Source: Karalla daura | Lineage: Eukaryota > Chordata > Actinopteri > Chaetodontiformes > Leiognathidae | Assembly (NCBI GenBank): GCA_029224185.1 | Contig: CM055207.1 | Location: 13,155,693-13,219,692 of the forward strand | Direction: 5' to 3' | Length of the DNA stretch: 64,000 nucleotides | In this document: in pieces, positions 1 to 19,627 of the stretch | Layout of the letters: each line of letters opens with the position of its first letter | Position numbering within the stretch: the stretch's first letter is position 1 | Notes under the pieces: generated by a model | Database searches by the model: none | The model's input: only the letters and a program-made list of their open reading frames with translations | What the model was told of the DNA's origin: nothing | Position numbers and translations under genes: made by a program

Positions 1-1444
<1,444 letters not shown>

Positions 1445-2141
1445 GCCCCCCCCCCCCCCCACACACACACACACACACACACCCAACACCACCCCCCCGC
1501 CCGCCCGCCGCCGCCAGGCGCAAAACTCTCACGTCAGCATACGGAACGCATCGCACACCGACACATCTAGAGACACTCTCGCTCGACCCACACGCGCAGT
1601 CGCACACACGCACACACACACACGGATCCGCCGGCGGCGGCGGCGGCGGCAGCCATAAGGACCCAGAGAGACTCTGCGCTGGCGGCGCTCTCAGACGGGA
1701 TGGAGGCCAGAGAGGCTGCGGAGGAAGCAGCAGCAGCAGCAGCAGCTTCCCCTCCCCGCCCGCCCCGCCCGCCCTCCCGCCACTAGGGGGCGGGGGCCGG
1801 GCCGACCGAGGGGAGACCGGCCACAAGAGATTCCACTCGAGTATTCCTCGCCGCAGTCTTGTCGGCAGAGAGAAGACGGGAAGAGGAGGGCTCGTTATTT
1901 CCCTCCCCGCCCTTTACACACACACACACACCCCACCCCCCCACCCCCGACCTGCCCTTCCTCTTCGTCATCCTCCTCCTCATCCTCCTTCTCCCGTCGT
2001 CCTCTGCTCCACACGAACTGCCGTCATTGAGACTTCCTGCTTCCTCGCAGCCGCCATCCCCTATTGGCTGCCCGGGCAGGTGGAACCAGGCGACGGGCGG
2101 ACGGTCCGGGCCGTTTGTACGCGGATTAAGAGCAAGGTTGC

Positions 2142-2179
<38 letters not shown>

Positions 2180-3185
2180 GCGTGTCTATGTGTGTTTGTG
2201 TGAATGAGTGGGTGTGTGTGTGTGTGTGCGCGTGTGTGTGATGGAGCACTTGGGCTTTTTAAAAAAAAAAACAAAAAAAAAATTAATATGTTCTGATCAA
2301 TGGATTTTATTTCAATGCTTTCTCATGTAGTTTTGTATTTTCAAGCAAAAAGCTGACTGTATTTGAATGTCTTTTATTTTATTATATATTATTATAATTA
2401 TTATTTTTGTTTCTTTTTGGTAAGCGTCCCCCCCCTCCCCCTCCCCCTCCCCCAGCCTCCACTCCCCCACCCCTCCCCACCTCCTCCTCCCACCCCCCCC
2501 CCCTTCACCCCTCCCCCCTCCCTCGCCCCGCCCCCCCTCCCCTCGACACGAGCTGCAGACGCTCCGACGGCCCAGCGGGTGAAGTTCTTTCTGTGAAAGA
2601 GAATCTCATTTAGACACTAAGAAATCCTCTCCAGTCTATTCGCTTAAACAGGCAGGTGGAGGGGCTCCACAGTTGTACAAAGGTGTGTGTCAACGTCTGT
2701 CGTGTACAGTGAAAGTTGTGCGTGTGATGGCGCGTGCGTATGTGTGTGTGTGTGTGTGTGTGTGTGCGTATGTGTGTGTGTATTTGTGTGGCTCTAAGTC
2801 GATGCAGTCAGTGTTCTGTGGAGAGGGCTTTCGACCGGAGGCGTCCGAGCTCCTCTTGAACTGGGACCGAGGAGTCACTCTGCAGCCCCCCCCCCCCCAC
2901 CCCACCCTCCCATCCCTCTCCGACCCCCCCTCCTCCCCTTTCCAGCCGACCTCCACCCCCCCCACCCCTCCCCTCCCCGTGTATCGTGGTGACTGTGGCT
3001 CCTCATGCAGCCTGAATCGTATGCATGTACCATAACATCTAGACTTAATATATTGTGAAGTATTCAATAACCATTATGTAGATGCTAGTTGGAATTCAAA
3101 AAGGGGTATACTTTCTTAGAAAGACAAAAAAAGAAAACAGGAAACTGGCCATTTCTAAGAAAATAAAACTTTATTAATCAGAGGT
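1445..3185 (+). other. FBXO11 3' UTR, C-rich and GT-rich
   Basis: From the stop codon to the first good poly(A) signal (AATAAA at 3162-3167) no coding exon is seen. The stretch holds a poly-C/CA run at 1446-1482, GT-rich runs at 2141-2240 and 2731-2791, and a very C-rich block at 2427-2545 with a second at 2886-2980. The extent of the UTR is inferred from the poly(A) signal only. Confidence 0.6.
3162..3167 (+). promoter_or_regulatory. poly(A) signal, FBXO11
   Basis: This canonical AATAAA lies in an AT-rich context about 1.7 kb after the FBXO11 stop. It is the first convincing plus-strand signal downstream of that gene. Confidence 0.55.
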
Positions 3186-4126
3186 GTCCGTCTGTAAATT
3201 CATATCTGGCATTAACGGCTGTTCAACCCCGCCCCCCCCCCCCACCACAGTCCACAACATGCTGGTCAGACTGAAATCTCCCCAAGTGAGAGGGTGTGTG
3301 TGTGTTGGGGAAGGTACAAAATGGGAAGGGGGGGGGGGGGACTAGAGGATGGAAAGTGACTGTGGATTAAACACAAACGAGGAACCTCTCACAACGGCCT
3401 GCATTCATAACCTGCTGCCTGGGAGTGAGGGCCCGTCACAGCCTAGGTCACATTAGACCTCTGGCAAAGCCCGAACGGCATCTTTCTGACCTTCTGTAAA
3501 AAGTGTGTCACCACGTGCTGAGGCTGCTCCGGCACATGATTGAGGGACTGTGTCAGCGGAGGGAAAGCGTGAGGAGCATGAGGAGCTTCAGCTGTTAAAT
3601 GCATTATCGTACCTCCCTTTTTTGCTCTCTTTGTACCTTGGCGGGGTCTCTAAGTTCACACGGGCAGGGAACTCGAACTCGAACTAAAGGGGACAGCCGT
3701 GTGCGATTTCTGTCTCCCATCAGCCTGAACATGCATTTTGTTGGACTGTGGGATGAAATTGAGAGAGCGGAGATCATCTCTGAACTTCTTTAGTCTGACG
3801 GGCCTCCGCTGATGTGAGATCAGAAGGGGAAAAGCCTTTTTCGAATGAGTGTCTGAACAGTTTTGCAGCTCACCTGGTCGTGTCCTGGAACGACCCCCCC
3901 CCCCCCCCCCGAACAACTGTATCCTCAGAACGACCCTCAGACTCCTCATAAATCGTACGGTCGTTGGTTACGAACGTGTCGCGCTCCGTTGTGTCGCGTT
4001 AGCCGGGTGGAGAATGAGGAACATTGCTCCCTGTGTTCAGGGGGGGGGGGGGGGCACACATGACGGACGAGGCTCGTTCAGAAACTACAAGAGTCACGAG
4101 AAACAGGAGAGATCTGGGAACAGGCT
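3186..4126. other. intergenic gap between convergent FBXO11 and MSH2
   Basis: No exon or RNA gene is recognised here. The stretch contains several G or C homopolymers (near 3231, 3330, 3894 and 4041). The MSH2 poly(A) signal marks its right edge. Confidence 0.5.
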
Positions 4127-4132
4127 TTTATT
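4127..4132 (-). promoter_or_regulatory. poly(A) signal, MSH2
   Basis: TTTATT on the plus strand reads AATAAA on the minus strand, about 130 nt after the MSH2 stop codon, giving a short 3' UTR. Confidence 0.6.
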
Positions 4133-4230
4133 GGGAAAAAAAAACACAAACTGTACAGTGGGAAGAGCTTTAGTGTGGTAGCCTACTGACAGGAGCTTTG
4201 ACCTAGTCCGGAGGTGACGACTGGAGGAGG

Positions 4231-4260
4231 AGGGGGGAGGGGGGAGGGGGGAGGGGGGGG
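4231..4260 (+). repeat. (G6A)n run abutting the MSH2 stop codon
   Basis: Four G tracts of five to eight bases separated by single A residues end at the base before the MSH2 TGA (4263-4261 on the minus strand). On the plus strand this fits a G-quadruplex motif. In MSH2 mRNA it is a C-rich start of the 3' UTR. Confidence 0.8.
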
Positions 4261-11004
<6,744 letters not shown>

Positions 11005-14000
11005 GCTGGAATCTCCCGCCACCGCGCAGGCCAAACAGGAAATGACGTCGACATCTCCTCTGTCGGCGCGAGGCGGCGAGTGACGCCCCCTGTTGTATCA
11101 GGCTGGACTGTTATGTCTCTCGACAGGGATAATGGACATATTATAACACGTTTGTCACTATTAGGCACACATATAGATAGATAGATTTTAGTGAAATAGA
11201 TAGACCATTTCACTAATACACAGTATAAAAACAGTACAATACAGACACAAAGAATATTAGAACCAATTCAGAACCAGTCTCTGAAGACATCCACAGAGTC
11301 CCTGTAATCCTTCTCGAGGCCTCTACTGATACAAGCAGTTACTGAGTCATGTATTTTTTAATGTATTTTGTATTTTTGCAGGACATAGTTTTTTATTGAA
11401 ATGGCAACACTGTTGGTGTATGGACACGTGGAGGGGCCGCGGTGAGATTTCCTGATAAGCAGCGGACAAAAGAAACCTCTGCTGACATCAAGAAAAAGAC
11501 ACCAGCTGATTCGCAGAGGAACCGGGAAGTAAATACAGCCTGTGAACACCTGGCACCTGTTGGCTGAACTAGCAAGCTACCTCCCTCCCTTCAGCGGCGG
11601 AAGTATACCTGAGCCTTGGGTCTATTGGTAACTTTAGTTGTTAGTCAAAAAAAATGGCAATTCAGTACACTTCAAATAAAAAATGAAAAGAAAACCGTGA
11701 CTTCTTTTTATCATTCCTAGATGAGGTTCGCGCTCACAAAGTTGGCAGTATGTTTCAAAGAAAATGAAAAAAACAAGTACAAACTCACCACAGAAGACAA
11801 CGGTTGGAGTTCACTGCCCCTGGATGTGTGAATTGGGCTCCTTACAAGACAACGAGCTCGACCTTTCATCTTCACCATTATTGAAGAGCAAAAGCGAAAG
11901 GTAATTTTATGCCGTCATATGAGAAAATGTGATGCATCCTCTCCCTTTCTTCTAAGAACTAACAGAGCCAATAATATTTCCAGAAACCAAGCAAATGGTG
12001 TGACTAACACTATTATATTGATGGATAGATTCTTTGTAGTTTCTGATCAGTCACATTTTGTTGTTCATTGTTAACTTAATGTACATATGTTTAGTTCATC
12101 TCAGTGGGGTTAGAGGACTATTGTTCGTCACTCTGAGCTATCAGCGTCTATATTTCTAAGCATGCAGTATGACAAATGTCCTGTCAGAGCCTTCTGTTAC
12201 CAAGAAACTAAGATGATTTCAAGGGTCTGTCCTTTACAGCCTAGCTGACAACAGTGTGGCTGAGGTTACAATTTGTGGTCAGTGGCATAGCAGAGTCAGG
12301 AGCATTTCCCAAAAGAAGAAGGAGGTCACAAATTAAAACACAAGCTGTTGAAGTAGCGTGGTTGTCTTTTTGTTTTTTCATAGCTTTTTTTTTCATGTTG
12401 AATCTAAATAAGGGCTCCTGGTCTGTACACTGACAGCCGGAGTGACAGTAACTGTGTTACATAGGCAGGTTGAAGAGGAGGGCATTGTTAGAAAAAAGGA
12501 GATCGTAAAGGTGAATCTATACATACATAAAGAATCCAGCCATTAGATTTGCTAATGAGTTCGACAAAAAAGTGGAAACAGCTCAAACCCATGGGCCATG
12601 GTTTTGATGGTACTTAGTCGTAAATAATCCAAGTGGTTTTGATCTTGCCTTGGGGTAGCATGGGTCAAATTCAAATGAAAAAAAAAAGGATTTTATTTAC
12701 AGATCGGTTAAGATCTGTTTAAATCCAAACAACACAAAGGGATTCACATGCTGTACTTGTCTTTGCATGTACTCACAAGGGTGTCAGATATGAGATGACC
12801 AGAGTGAAGGAAATCATTGATGGAAGTGACGACTGAAAAGGCCCAAAAATAATGAATTTAAATATTGAATTCAGGAAAACTACCGATCGGCATGATGAAA
12901 CCATCTCTTCATACCAGCTGATGAACGTCATCCATTCATTATCTTACCTACTGAGTACCCAGTTGTGCTTTTAGGGCCTTTTTCCAGTGCACCTAAAGCA
13001 AATGCAGGGAATTTCTTACTCTCATTCACACCTAGGGGCAATTTACAGTCTGTAATTCTTCCAAACTTGCGTGTTTTTGCACAGTGGGAGGAAACTGGAC
13101 TCGGGCATCACATCATGCTAATGACTCTCCCCTTTAAAGCCTGATTCCTTTGTGAAACTCATTGTGATTTTCTGTGGTGATACCAAATCCGGATGGCGAA
13201 AATGGCCCTGCTTTTGAGGCTTAACTTCTTTATGAAACACACATTCACTGCTGGAAAGACACTCATTATTCAGTGGGTGTGATTTTCTTTGGTGATACCA
13301 ACCCTGAATGGTAAAGTAGAATCCCATTGTCCCCGACACTCTGTCTGCTTGGAGACAACACAGAAGACTCCTCTGCAAAAACTCCAAAACCTGTTGCTCA
13401 GTTCTCTATAGCTGTTGCCAACAAAATAATCTTTCAGAATTGAAAATCTATTAACTTTGTCATATAACTCAATTTTGAATCATAATCAAACTCTCCCAAC
13501 CATCAGTGCTATGGACATGATTACAGATAATGCAGTTTCAGTATCACTCAAGGTCAGTCTGACAATATATTACATGATTTTAATTTACTTATCTATTTTA
13601 TATCTTTTCACTCCCCCCTTTCTCACTCCCATTTCTCTTTTTCCTCATTCCCTGCACACACAAACACATGCTACACCACACACAAAATCTGTATAAAGGT
13701 GGTAACTGTATGGTCTGTATATTATGATTGTCTGTCCTGCAGAATTTATTAATGAATAAAGAATTTATCATGTACTTACATTCACAAAAAACTGAATGGT
13801 ATAAATGCCTCTTTCCCATTGAGAGCTAATTTCTCAATGGCACATTGAATTCACTGTCGCACTCGCAGATAGGGGCACTTTACAGTCTGAGGATGTAGGC
13901 TGAGATCCCAGGTTTGCTGACTGGATGACTGACCCGGGGTGTGCTGTGCTGCACTCTCTGAGCCCCACGAGGAGTCATGAGCCTGCATGCAGGGATGCTC

Positions 14001-14100
14001 ACTCCCATCAGAACTAATGCACGGACACGGTCACGGCGGTAAATCCATCTGAACGCCCGCTTTGGAAAGCGGGGAGGGTAAGTGATGACATTTAACCCTG
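11005..14100. other. intergenic region between MSH2 and gch, divergent
   Basis: The first 90 bases are CpG-rich, with TGACGTCG at 11043-11050, and likely hold the MSH2 5' UTR/promoter. The remainder is AT-rich with no recognised exon. A decayed dispersed repeat copy lies at about 12930-13110 (see the repeat family entries). A small 10-bp inverted repeat sits at 11188-11216. Confidence 0.5.
12930..13110 (-). mobile_element. decayed copy of tRNA-headed SINE-like repeat (body only)
   Basis: The segment shares the recurring body of the family, including a TCATTCACACCTAGGGGCAA-type stretch and a GTGGGAGGAAAC stretch, also seen near 18600, 26200 and 51200. The tRNA-like head is not recognisable here. 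Confidence 0.55.
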
Positions 14101-14118
14101 CTGACGACACGCGCCGTT

Positions 14119-14177
14119 TGACGTGGGCGGCGCAGCGACCAATCGGGGGCGGATGCGCCCGCTGCGGCGCTTTAAAA
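14119..14177 (+). promoter_or_regulatory. gch proximal promoter: CRE-like, CCAAT, GC box, TATA-like
   Basis: In order: a CRE-like TGACGTGG (14119-14126), CCAAT (14139-14143), a GC box GGGGGCGG (14145-14152) and a TATA-like TTTAAAA (14171-14177). The start codon follows about 105 nt later. The CRE plus CCAAT arrangement matches what I recall of the cAMP-responsive mammalian GCH1 proximal promoter. Function here is inference. Confidence 0.7.
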
Positions 14178-14280
14178 GCGCACCGCGCGGACGGGTCCGG
14201 GTCAGAGCCGCACAGAGTCACAGATCGCCTCGTCCATCCAGCCGAACCTCCAGCCGAACCTCCAGCCGCCTCCTCCCAGC

Positions 14281-14742
14281 ATGAACGGACACTGCAACGG
14301 CAAGATGAGCGACGCCGAGTCGGCCTTCAACAACTGCAACAACAGCGACCTCATCATCGACAGCAGCAAGTCGGCGGCCCGCCGCAAGCACGAGACGTCC
14401 CGCAAGCAGACGGAGGACGAGTCCCGCCTGCCCGCGCTGGAGCTGGCCTACAGCAGCATCCTGAGCGAGCTGGGAGAGGACATGGACAGACAGGGGCTGC
14501 TGCGCACCCCGCTCAGAGCCGCCAAGGCCATGCAGTTCCTCACCAAGGGCTACCACGAGACTGTGGAGGGTGAGTGGACAGGTGTCTCACACATACACAC
14601 ACACACACGCACACACACACACGCACTGGGCTTCACACCAGAGGATGCTCTGGGGGGGGGCACCACTTTCCAGGAGGAGAAAAGTTGATATAGATGGATA
14701 GAATAGAGATGGATAGATGGATTCTAGGGTCTAGGTTCTAGG

Positions 14743-14806
<64 letters not shown>

Positions 14807-14815
14807 GTCTGTCTA

Positions 14816-14880
<65 letters not shown>

Positions 14881-15844
14881 ACCTTGTGTATATATACAGT
14901 GTACAGTCTGTATCTTTATTCTCATCTTCACCTTCATCCATCCACCCATTTTTTTTTACTATTTCTCGCATTTAAGGAATTTTAGGACTTTTAGGAAAAT
15001 TCACACACAGAAGGCTATCCACCTATACAGACTTGTACTTTAATTAATTGATCCAGTTTTAATCCCACCTAAACCCAGCTGAATTAGAGGCTGTGTAGGC
15101 TGGGCCATGACTTTGCAGCGTTCGTATGCAAATCTTTCCAACTTAAAAGTTGTCGAGCTCTCATAAATAATACCCTTACCAGTTTTTACCCTTATTTTGA
15201 GGAGGTGCAGCTGACCTCATACTGTAACTGGTTACGGCCATTGTGAGACAGCGCAGCTCTGTTATGAATGAGACGTTGCAAATGTGTTTGTAGACAGCAT
15301 CTGTGAGTTTAGATATGCCACAGTTTGCCCCATGCATAATCTACAACAAAGAATTAAAGCTTTTAGTTTCTCTCTTTGACAGCAAAAACAGTTTAGGAGA
15401 TCGTTCATTCAAATATTCTTTTGTAACTGTTATGTAATCGACATGTTTAAAAACATGTTTGTGTTTCTGTGTGTGTGCGCGCTTGTGCCCTCAGACATCT
15501 TAAACAACGCCATATTTGATGAGGACCACGACGAGATGGTGATCGTGAAGGACATAGACATGTTCTCGCTGTGTGAACATCATCTGGTGCCCTTTTTCGG
15601 CAAGGTAAGCCTGTGTGTGTGTGTGAGAGTGTGTGTGTGTGTGAGTGAGTGAAAGACTGAATGAAATCGATCTCAAAGATAAATAGCAGAAGCTCTGTAC
15701 TGGTGCCAGCCACACGTGGTCACTGTCACCGACTCTCCAACATTTACAACGCTTTGTTCTGCAGGTTCACATCGGGTACATTCCCAACAAAAAGGTGGTG
15801 GGACTGAGCAAGCTGGCGAGGTAACACACACACGCACACACATA

Positions 15845-15897
<53 letters not shown>

Positions 15898-16176
15898 TAT
15901 ACAGCAGTGTTGCTACTGTGGGTGTCTGTTTCTGGTGTTAGTGCCGGGTGGCCGCGTTCTTCTGTTATCCCAGCGCATTGACCTGGAGGCTTAAGTCTAA
16001 GCCCGGCGGCCATCATCTAGTCCCCTCATCAAGCACACTCACAGACACAAATCTAAACTCTATCCGCCCTCGAGCCGTGAGAAAATCCCTTCGGACCTGT
16101 GGGAATCAGCAGTTATTATCACAGGCCCTCTGTCTGTCTTCTTCTCTCTCTTTCCTGACACATCACACCCTGTCTG

Positions 16177-16263
<87 letters not shown>

Positions 16264-17696
16264 CCAGAATCACAGTAGTGGAGTCACTGGGTTTGCTGCT
16301 GCATTTGATTTGTGCAGAGTTGTGCAATGATTTACAGATAAAAAAATAAAAAGTCTGCACAGTTGGATATTAACAGCAGAGGCCAGGGGTCATGCACTGA
16401 TGCACTGTCAGGCTGTGTTTAGGGACAATCACTGCGATGTCTGATCTGTAATCTCTCCACTCTGCTTCTGCTCTGATTTCTGTAGGATAGTGGAGATCTA
16501 CAGCCGGAGGCTTCAGGGTAAGACGCAGACTCTGTGCTGCAGTTGCTGTTTCTCTATAGAGCTCAGAGGTTGCATGCAGTCTGGTTTACATGTGTTCATA
16601 TTTTGCATCTTTCAGTTCAAGAACGTTTGACTAAGCAGATTGCCACCGGAATATCGGAGGCTCTGCAGCCACTGGGCGTAGCTGTGGTTATTGAAGCATC
16701 GTAAGTACACGCACACACTCCCATGAAACGCACACATGCACATAGAGCCTTCATCCTGTCTGTGTGCCTGAAAGCAGCCCATATACTTCCCAGGCATCAT
16801 TAGTGTTGGTCAACCTTTTAGTAAAGTCTCTTGTCATGTTACACTGTTAAATAGTACAAATGATATGCTTCAGATAACAGACCAGAGGAGAAGAATTGCT
16901 GTTTTTTGCTGTTTCTCCTGCTATTCTTCATGACTATTTATCTGACCAGAGCATTTTCAGCTGGGGCTGTCACACTACGCTGTAATTGGCTCAAACCTGT
17001 TTGTGTTTCCACCTTGACCACAAAGTGGTGTTATCTTTTCCTTGTCCTGGCCAAGTGGTTTCACTTCCAAAGTCGACCCAAACTTAAAATAAGAAAAACG
17101 AATGCGTGAAGGATTATACACAAAACACTGTTCATTCTAAAAATGAACACGTGGTGTTGCACGGGACCTGCGTTCAGGTCTCCTGGGTGAAGTCCTGCGT
17201 ATGACCCTCACATCCACCACAGCCCCCTCCCTGCATGAACGTTGTCACTGTTTTTTTCAGTAATACGTCACTTGGGTGCTCTAAATGTTTTCTGCCAGAA
17301 AGCCTCCCAGGGAAAATGTCAGTGTTTGGACTGAGAACCAAGGAAATGAAACATTCAGTACATGTACTAAACTGAACAAAAACTCACACAGACTGCACTA
17401 ATTATGCATTGTTGACACGCTCTAGGACTGTTTTAAATGACTGAATATGAACAAAGAGGCAGAACCACAGTGGCAGCTATATGTAGTCCATTCTTTATTG
17501 TTCAAACCCTACATCACCCACAATTCATTCTGATCAACATATGTGTGTGTGTGTGTGTGTGTGCAGGCACATGTGCATGGTCATGCGTGGAGTCCAGAAG
17601 ATGAACAGCCGCACGGTGACCAGCACCATGCTGGGGGTTTACCTGGAGGACCCAAAGACTCGGGAGGAGTTCCTGAACCTCTCACAGCGCAACTAA
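14281..17696 (+). CDS. gch2: GTP cyclohydrolase I (gch family; probably the gch2-type paralogue)
   Basis: The enzyme converts GTP to 7,8-dihydroneopterin triphosphate, the committed step to tetrahydrobiopterin and, in fish, pteridine pigments. It is a cytosolic homodecamer. Exons: 14281-14569, 15495-15604, 15765-15820, 16486-16517, 16616-16700, 17567-17696. Total 702 nt, 233 residues; human GCH1 has 250, the difference being a shorter N-terminus. Zinc ligands by alignment are Cys123 and His126 in [13 protein letters not shown] and Cys194 in [19 protein letters not shown]. The catalytic His125 is present. The C-terminus ([16 protein letters not shown]) is family-typical. The N-terminus is Asn/Ser-rich with a basic patch and no signal peptide. 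The symbol is inferred from genomic context, because GCH1 is not in this gene block in human; gch1 remains possible. Splice sites of exons 2, 3 and 6 touch CA/TG repeats. Confidence 0.93.
14743..14880. repeat. (ATCT)n(GTCT)n compound microsatellite in gch intron 1
   Basis: About 68 nt of ATCT units change abruptly to GTCT units (GATA/GACA on the minus strand). The rest of the 925-nt intron (to 15494) shows no exon. Confidence 0.95.
15823..15895. repeat. (AC)n microsatellite at the gch exon 3 donor
   Basis: The repeat begins two bases after the GT of the intron 3 donor (15821-15822) and runs about 70 nt with few interruptions. Confidence 0.95.
16179..16260. repeat. (AC)n microsatellite in gch intron 3
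   Basis: A nearly pure AC repeat of about 82 nt with one AT interruption. It is the second CA array in the same 665-nt intron. Confidence 0.95.
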
Positions 17697-18178
17697 GAGA
17701 AGCCACACGTCGGTCACTCTCGAGCCGCCAGCACTCTGCACACAGAAAGCTCTAGGCCAACAACGGGTCCGCATCTTCACGATGTCTGAGGCTTGCATTC
17801 CTGGTGCCTTTTGTAGACTTTTTGAAGTGTTACAAGACAATATTGTTGTTATCAAGTATGAAAAGATGCAATACATGATATTTTCTCTTTTGCTTTTGAA
17901 GGAAAATGTACTGACGTTGTTCCAAAGTATTATTCTTAGACTTTTACTGGCTTTATTATTGTATTTAGCACCCATTAATTTAAGGAATTCCAAACATTTA
18001 TCTTTAAATACATTTATAACATCTTTGTAATATATGACATTTTTAGATATAAAGTGTTATATATCTGTATTCCGAAGAACACATTAAATGATGTGCTCAG
18101 TGGGTTTTTGGTTTTATTGATGACAATTGTAGCACGTATTTCATTGTCTATGCTTATGTATTTATTTTATCTGCTTGA

Positions 18179-18184
18179 ATAAAA
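18179..18184 (+). promoter_or_regulatory. poly(A) signal, gch
   Basis: AATAAA about 480 nt after the gch stop, at the end of an AT-rich 3' UTR (17697 to about 18205). Confidence 0.65.
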
Positions 18185-18209
18185 TATATGAATGTGAGTT
18201 TGTTTCACT

Positions 18210-19627
18210 TGTGATATTTGACAAGACGCTGTGTTTTGCTGATCCGGACTTATGGTGAAGACAGGGAATACGCCCTTGTCAACAGTCCCATCTCTGGGAC
18301 CAGTTAGTCAATACGAATATGGACATGGGTAACAGGAAAAGTTACAAGAAATAAAAATGTGTCTAGAGTTGCTAATGTGTCTGTTTTGGCTAAGCCAAGT
18401 TAAGCCAAGCCAAGCGCTATCTGCCAATGATCAAATGCAAACATGCTAGCATCTTAGCAGGTAGTGACGTGCTGAGGTAATTAGCACTGAAAGAAAATAG
18501 AGCTGGGGCTCGAGGGTACACTGTTCATTTTACATTCATTTTACATTTTACATTTAACATTACACAGTGACTCTCTCTATAAACTGCCATAAGTGAGTGA
18601 CATCCATCCATGGGGAGTGGATACATGGGTTTCCATCACAAGACACATATGCACACTCACACTTTTTAGTCTCCTATTGTCCTATTCATGCAGCACATGT
18701 TTTTGGAATATGGGAGGGAACCAGAATAGCTGGAGAAAACCCACGCACAACTGGGAAGAGGCATGCAAACACCGCACAGATCTTGTCCGACTGGGAGTCG
18801 AACCAGGGGCCTCCTCACTGTGACCTGACGGCGGCATCCGCCATCACTGCCAGCTGCCAAGCATCTGACTCATTCGCTACAGCCACGCAGCACCAAGCGT
18901 GCAGTGGCCGCATTAGCGGGAGGCTGCTGCCATGTTTGTAACGCGGGCGACCGTCATAAATCAATAACAATACTTATCAGTAAGTGTGTGCACATGTGGT
19001 TGAGGGCCCGAGGGGGAGCAAGGCCTTTAAATATCAACAGGAGGAGCCTGTCGTCAGACCGCCGGCGAACTATGACCTCCGTCTCTGACAGCAAGGGGGT
19101 GGGCGGCCGCGTGCAGCTCCCAAATGCGATTATGTAACAGTAAACCAATTATTGCAGGCGTACGGGCCAAATGTGAGTATGCTGTGCGTAAGAAGGAGGA
19201 AAAATAAAATGAAGTGAAGTGCCTTCGGCACATTTCCGAAATGATCCAGCTGCGTCTCCTTGTATTGAATGCTTTAATTCAAAGGCAAATAAAACAGCTG
19301 ATATATTACACACACAAAAAAAACATTGTAAAAAGCAAAGAATCCAGGACTAAGTACTGAATTTAGAATATACAAAATAATCTGGTGGCCTCGATCTGAG
19401 AGGTGGGTGATAACAGTGTTTCCCTATTTACGTCCGCTATAACAGTTCCAGTGACACCATAAGATATTAGACAATAAAGAGGGAAAAGCCACTTTCTAAA
19501 TCTTTTTCAGTCACACGGCATGGGTGGGAAGAATAACACAGATTTGTCATTTTTTCGTGTCAGGACTCGGTGGGGAAAACGACCGGAGACGTCCACATAT
19601 CCGCTCGAAGAACCGGTCAGTGCGGTG
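18210..19627. other. intergenic, gch to CRIPT 3' ends
   Basis: No gene is recognised. The middle is occupied by a SINE-like repeat copy (18594-18895). The 3' UTR of CRIPT probably covers the right part; ATTAAA on the minus strand at 19273-19278 is a possible signal. Confidence 0.45.
18594..18895 (-). mobile_element. tRNA-headed SINE-like repeat, best-preserved head
   Basis: Read on the minus strand, the copy starts with a tRNA-like head. GGTTCGACTCC (complement at 18794-18804) fits the RNA polymerase III B-box consensus exactly. The body follows with its GTTTGCATG and GGGTTTTCTCCAG-type stretches. Flanking target-site duplications were not identified. The tail is rich in GGAT-like units. Confidence 0.65.

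Noticed and set aside
2363..2613. proline-rich small open frames after FBXO11
   Set aside because: They reflect the C-rich 3' UTR block and lie after the stop codon with no splice context.
17631..17660. apparent frameshift in gch exon 6
   Set aside because: A first count suggested an extra T. Recounting against the coordinates shows GTT TAC in frame and an intact C-terminus.
18785..18830. possible tRNA gene (exact B-box)
   Set aside because: No complete cloverleaf can be drawn. The surrounding body matches the SINE-like family, so this is a retroposon head.
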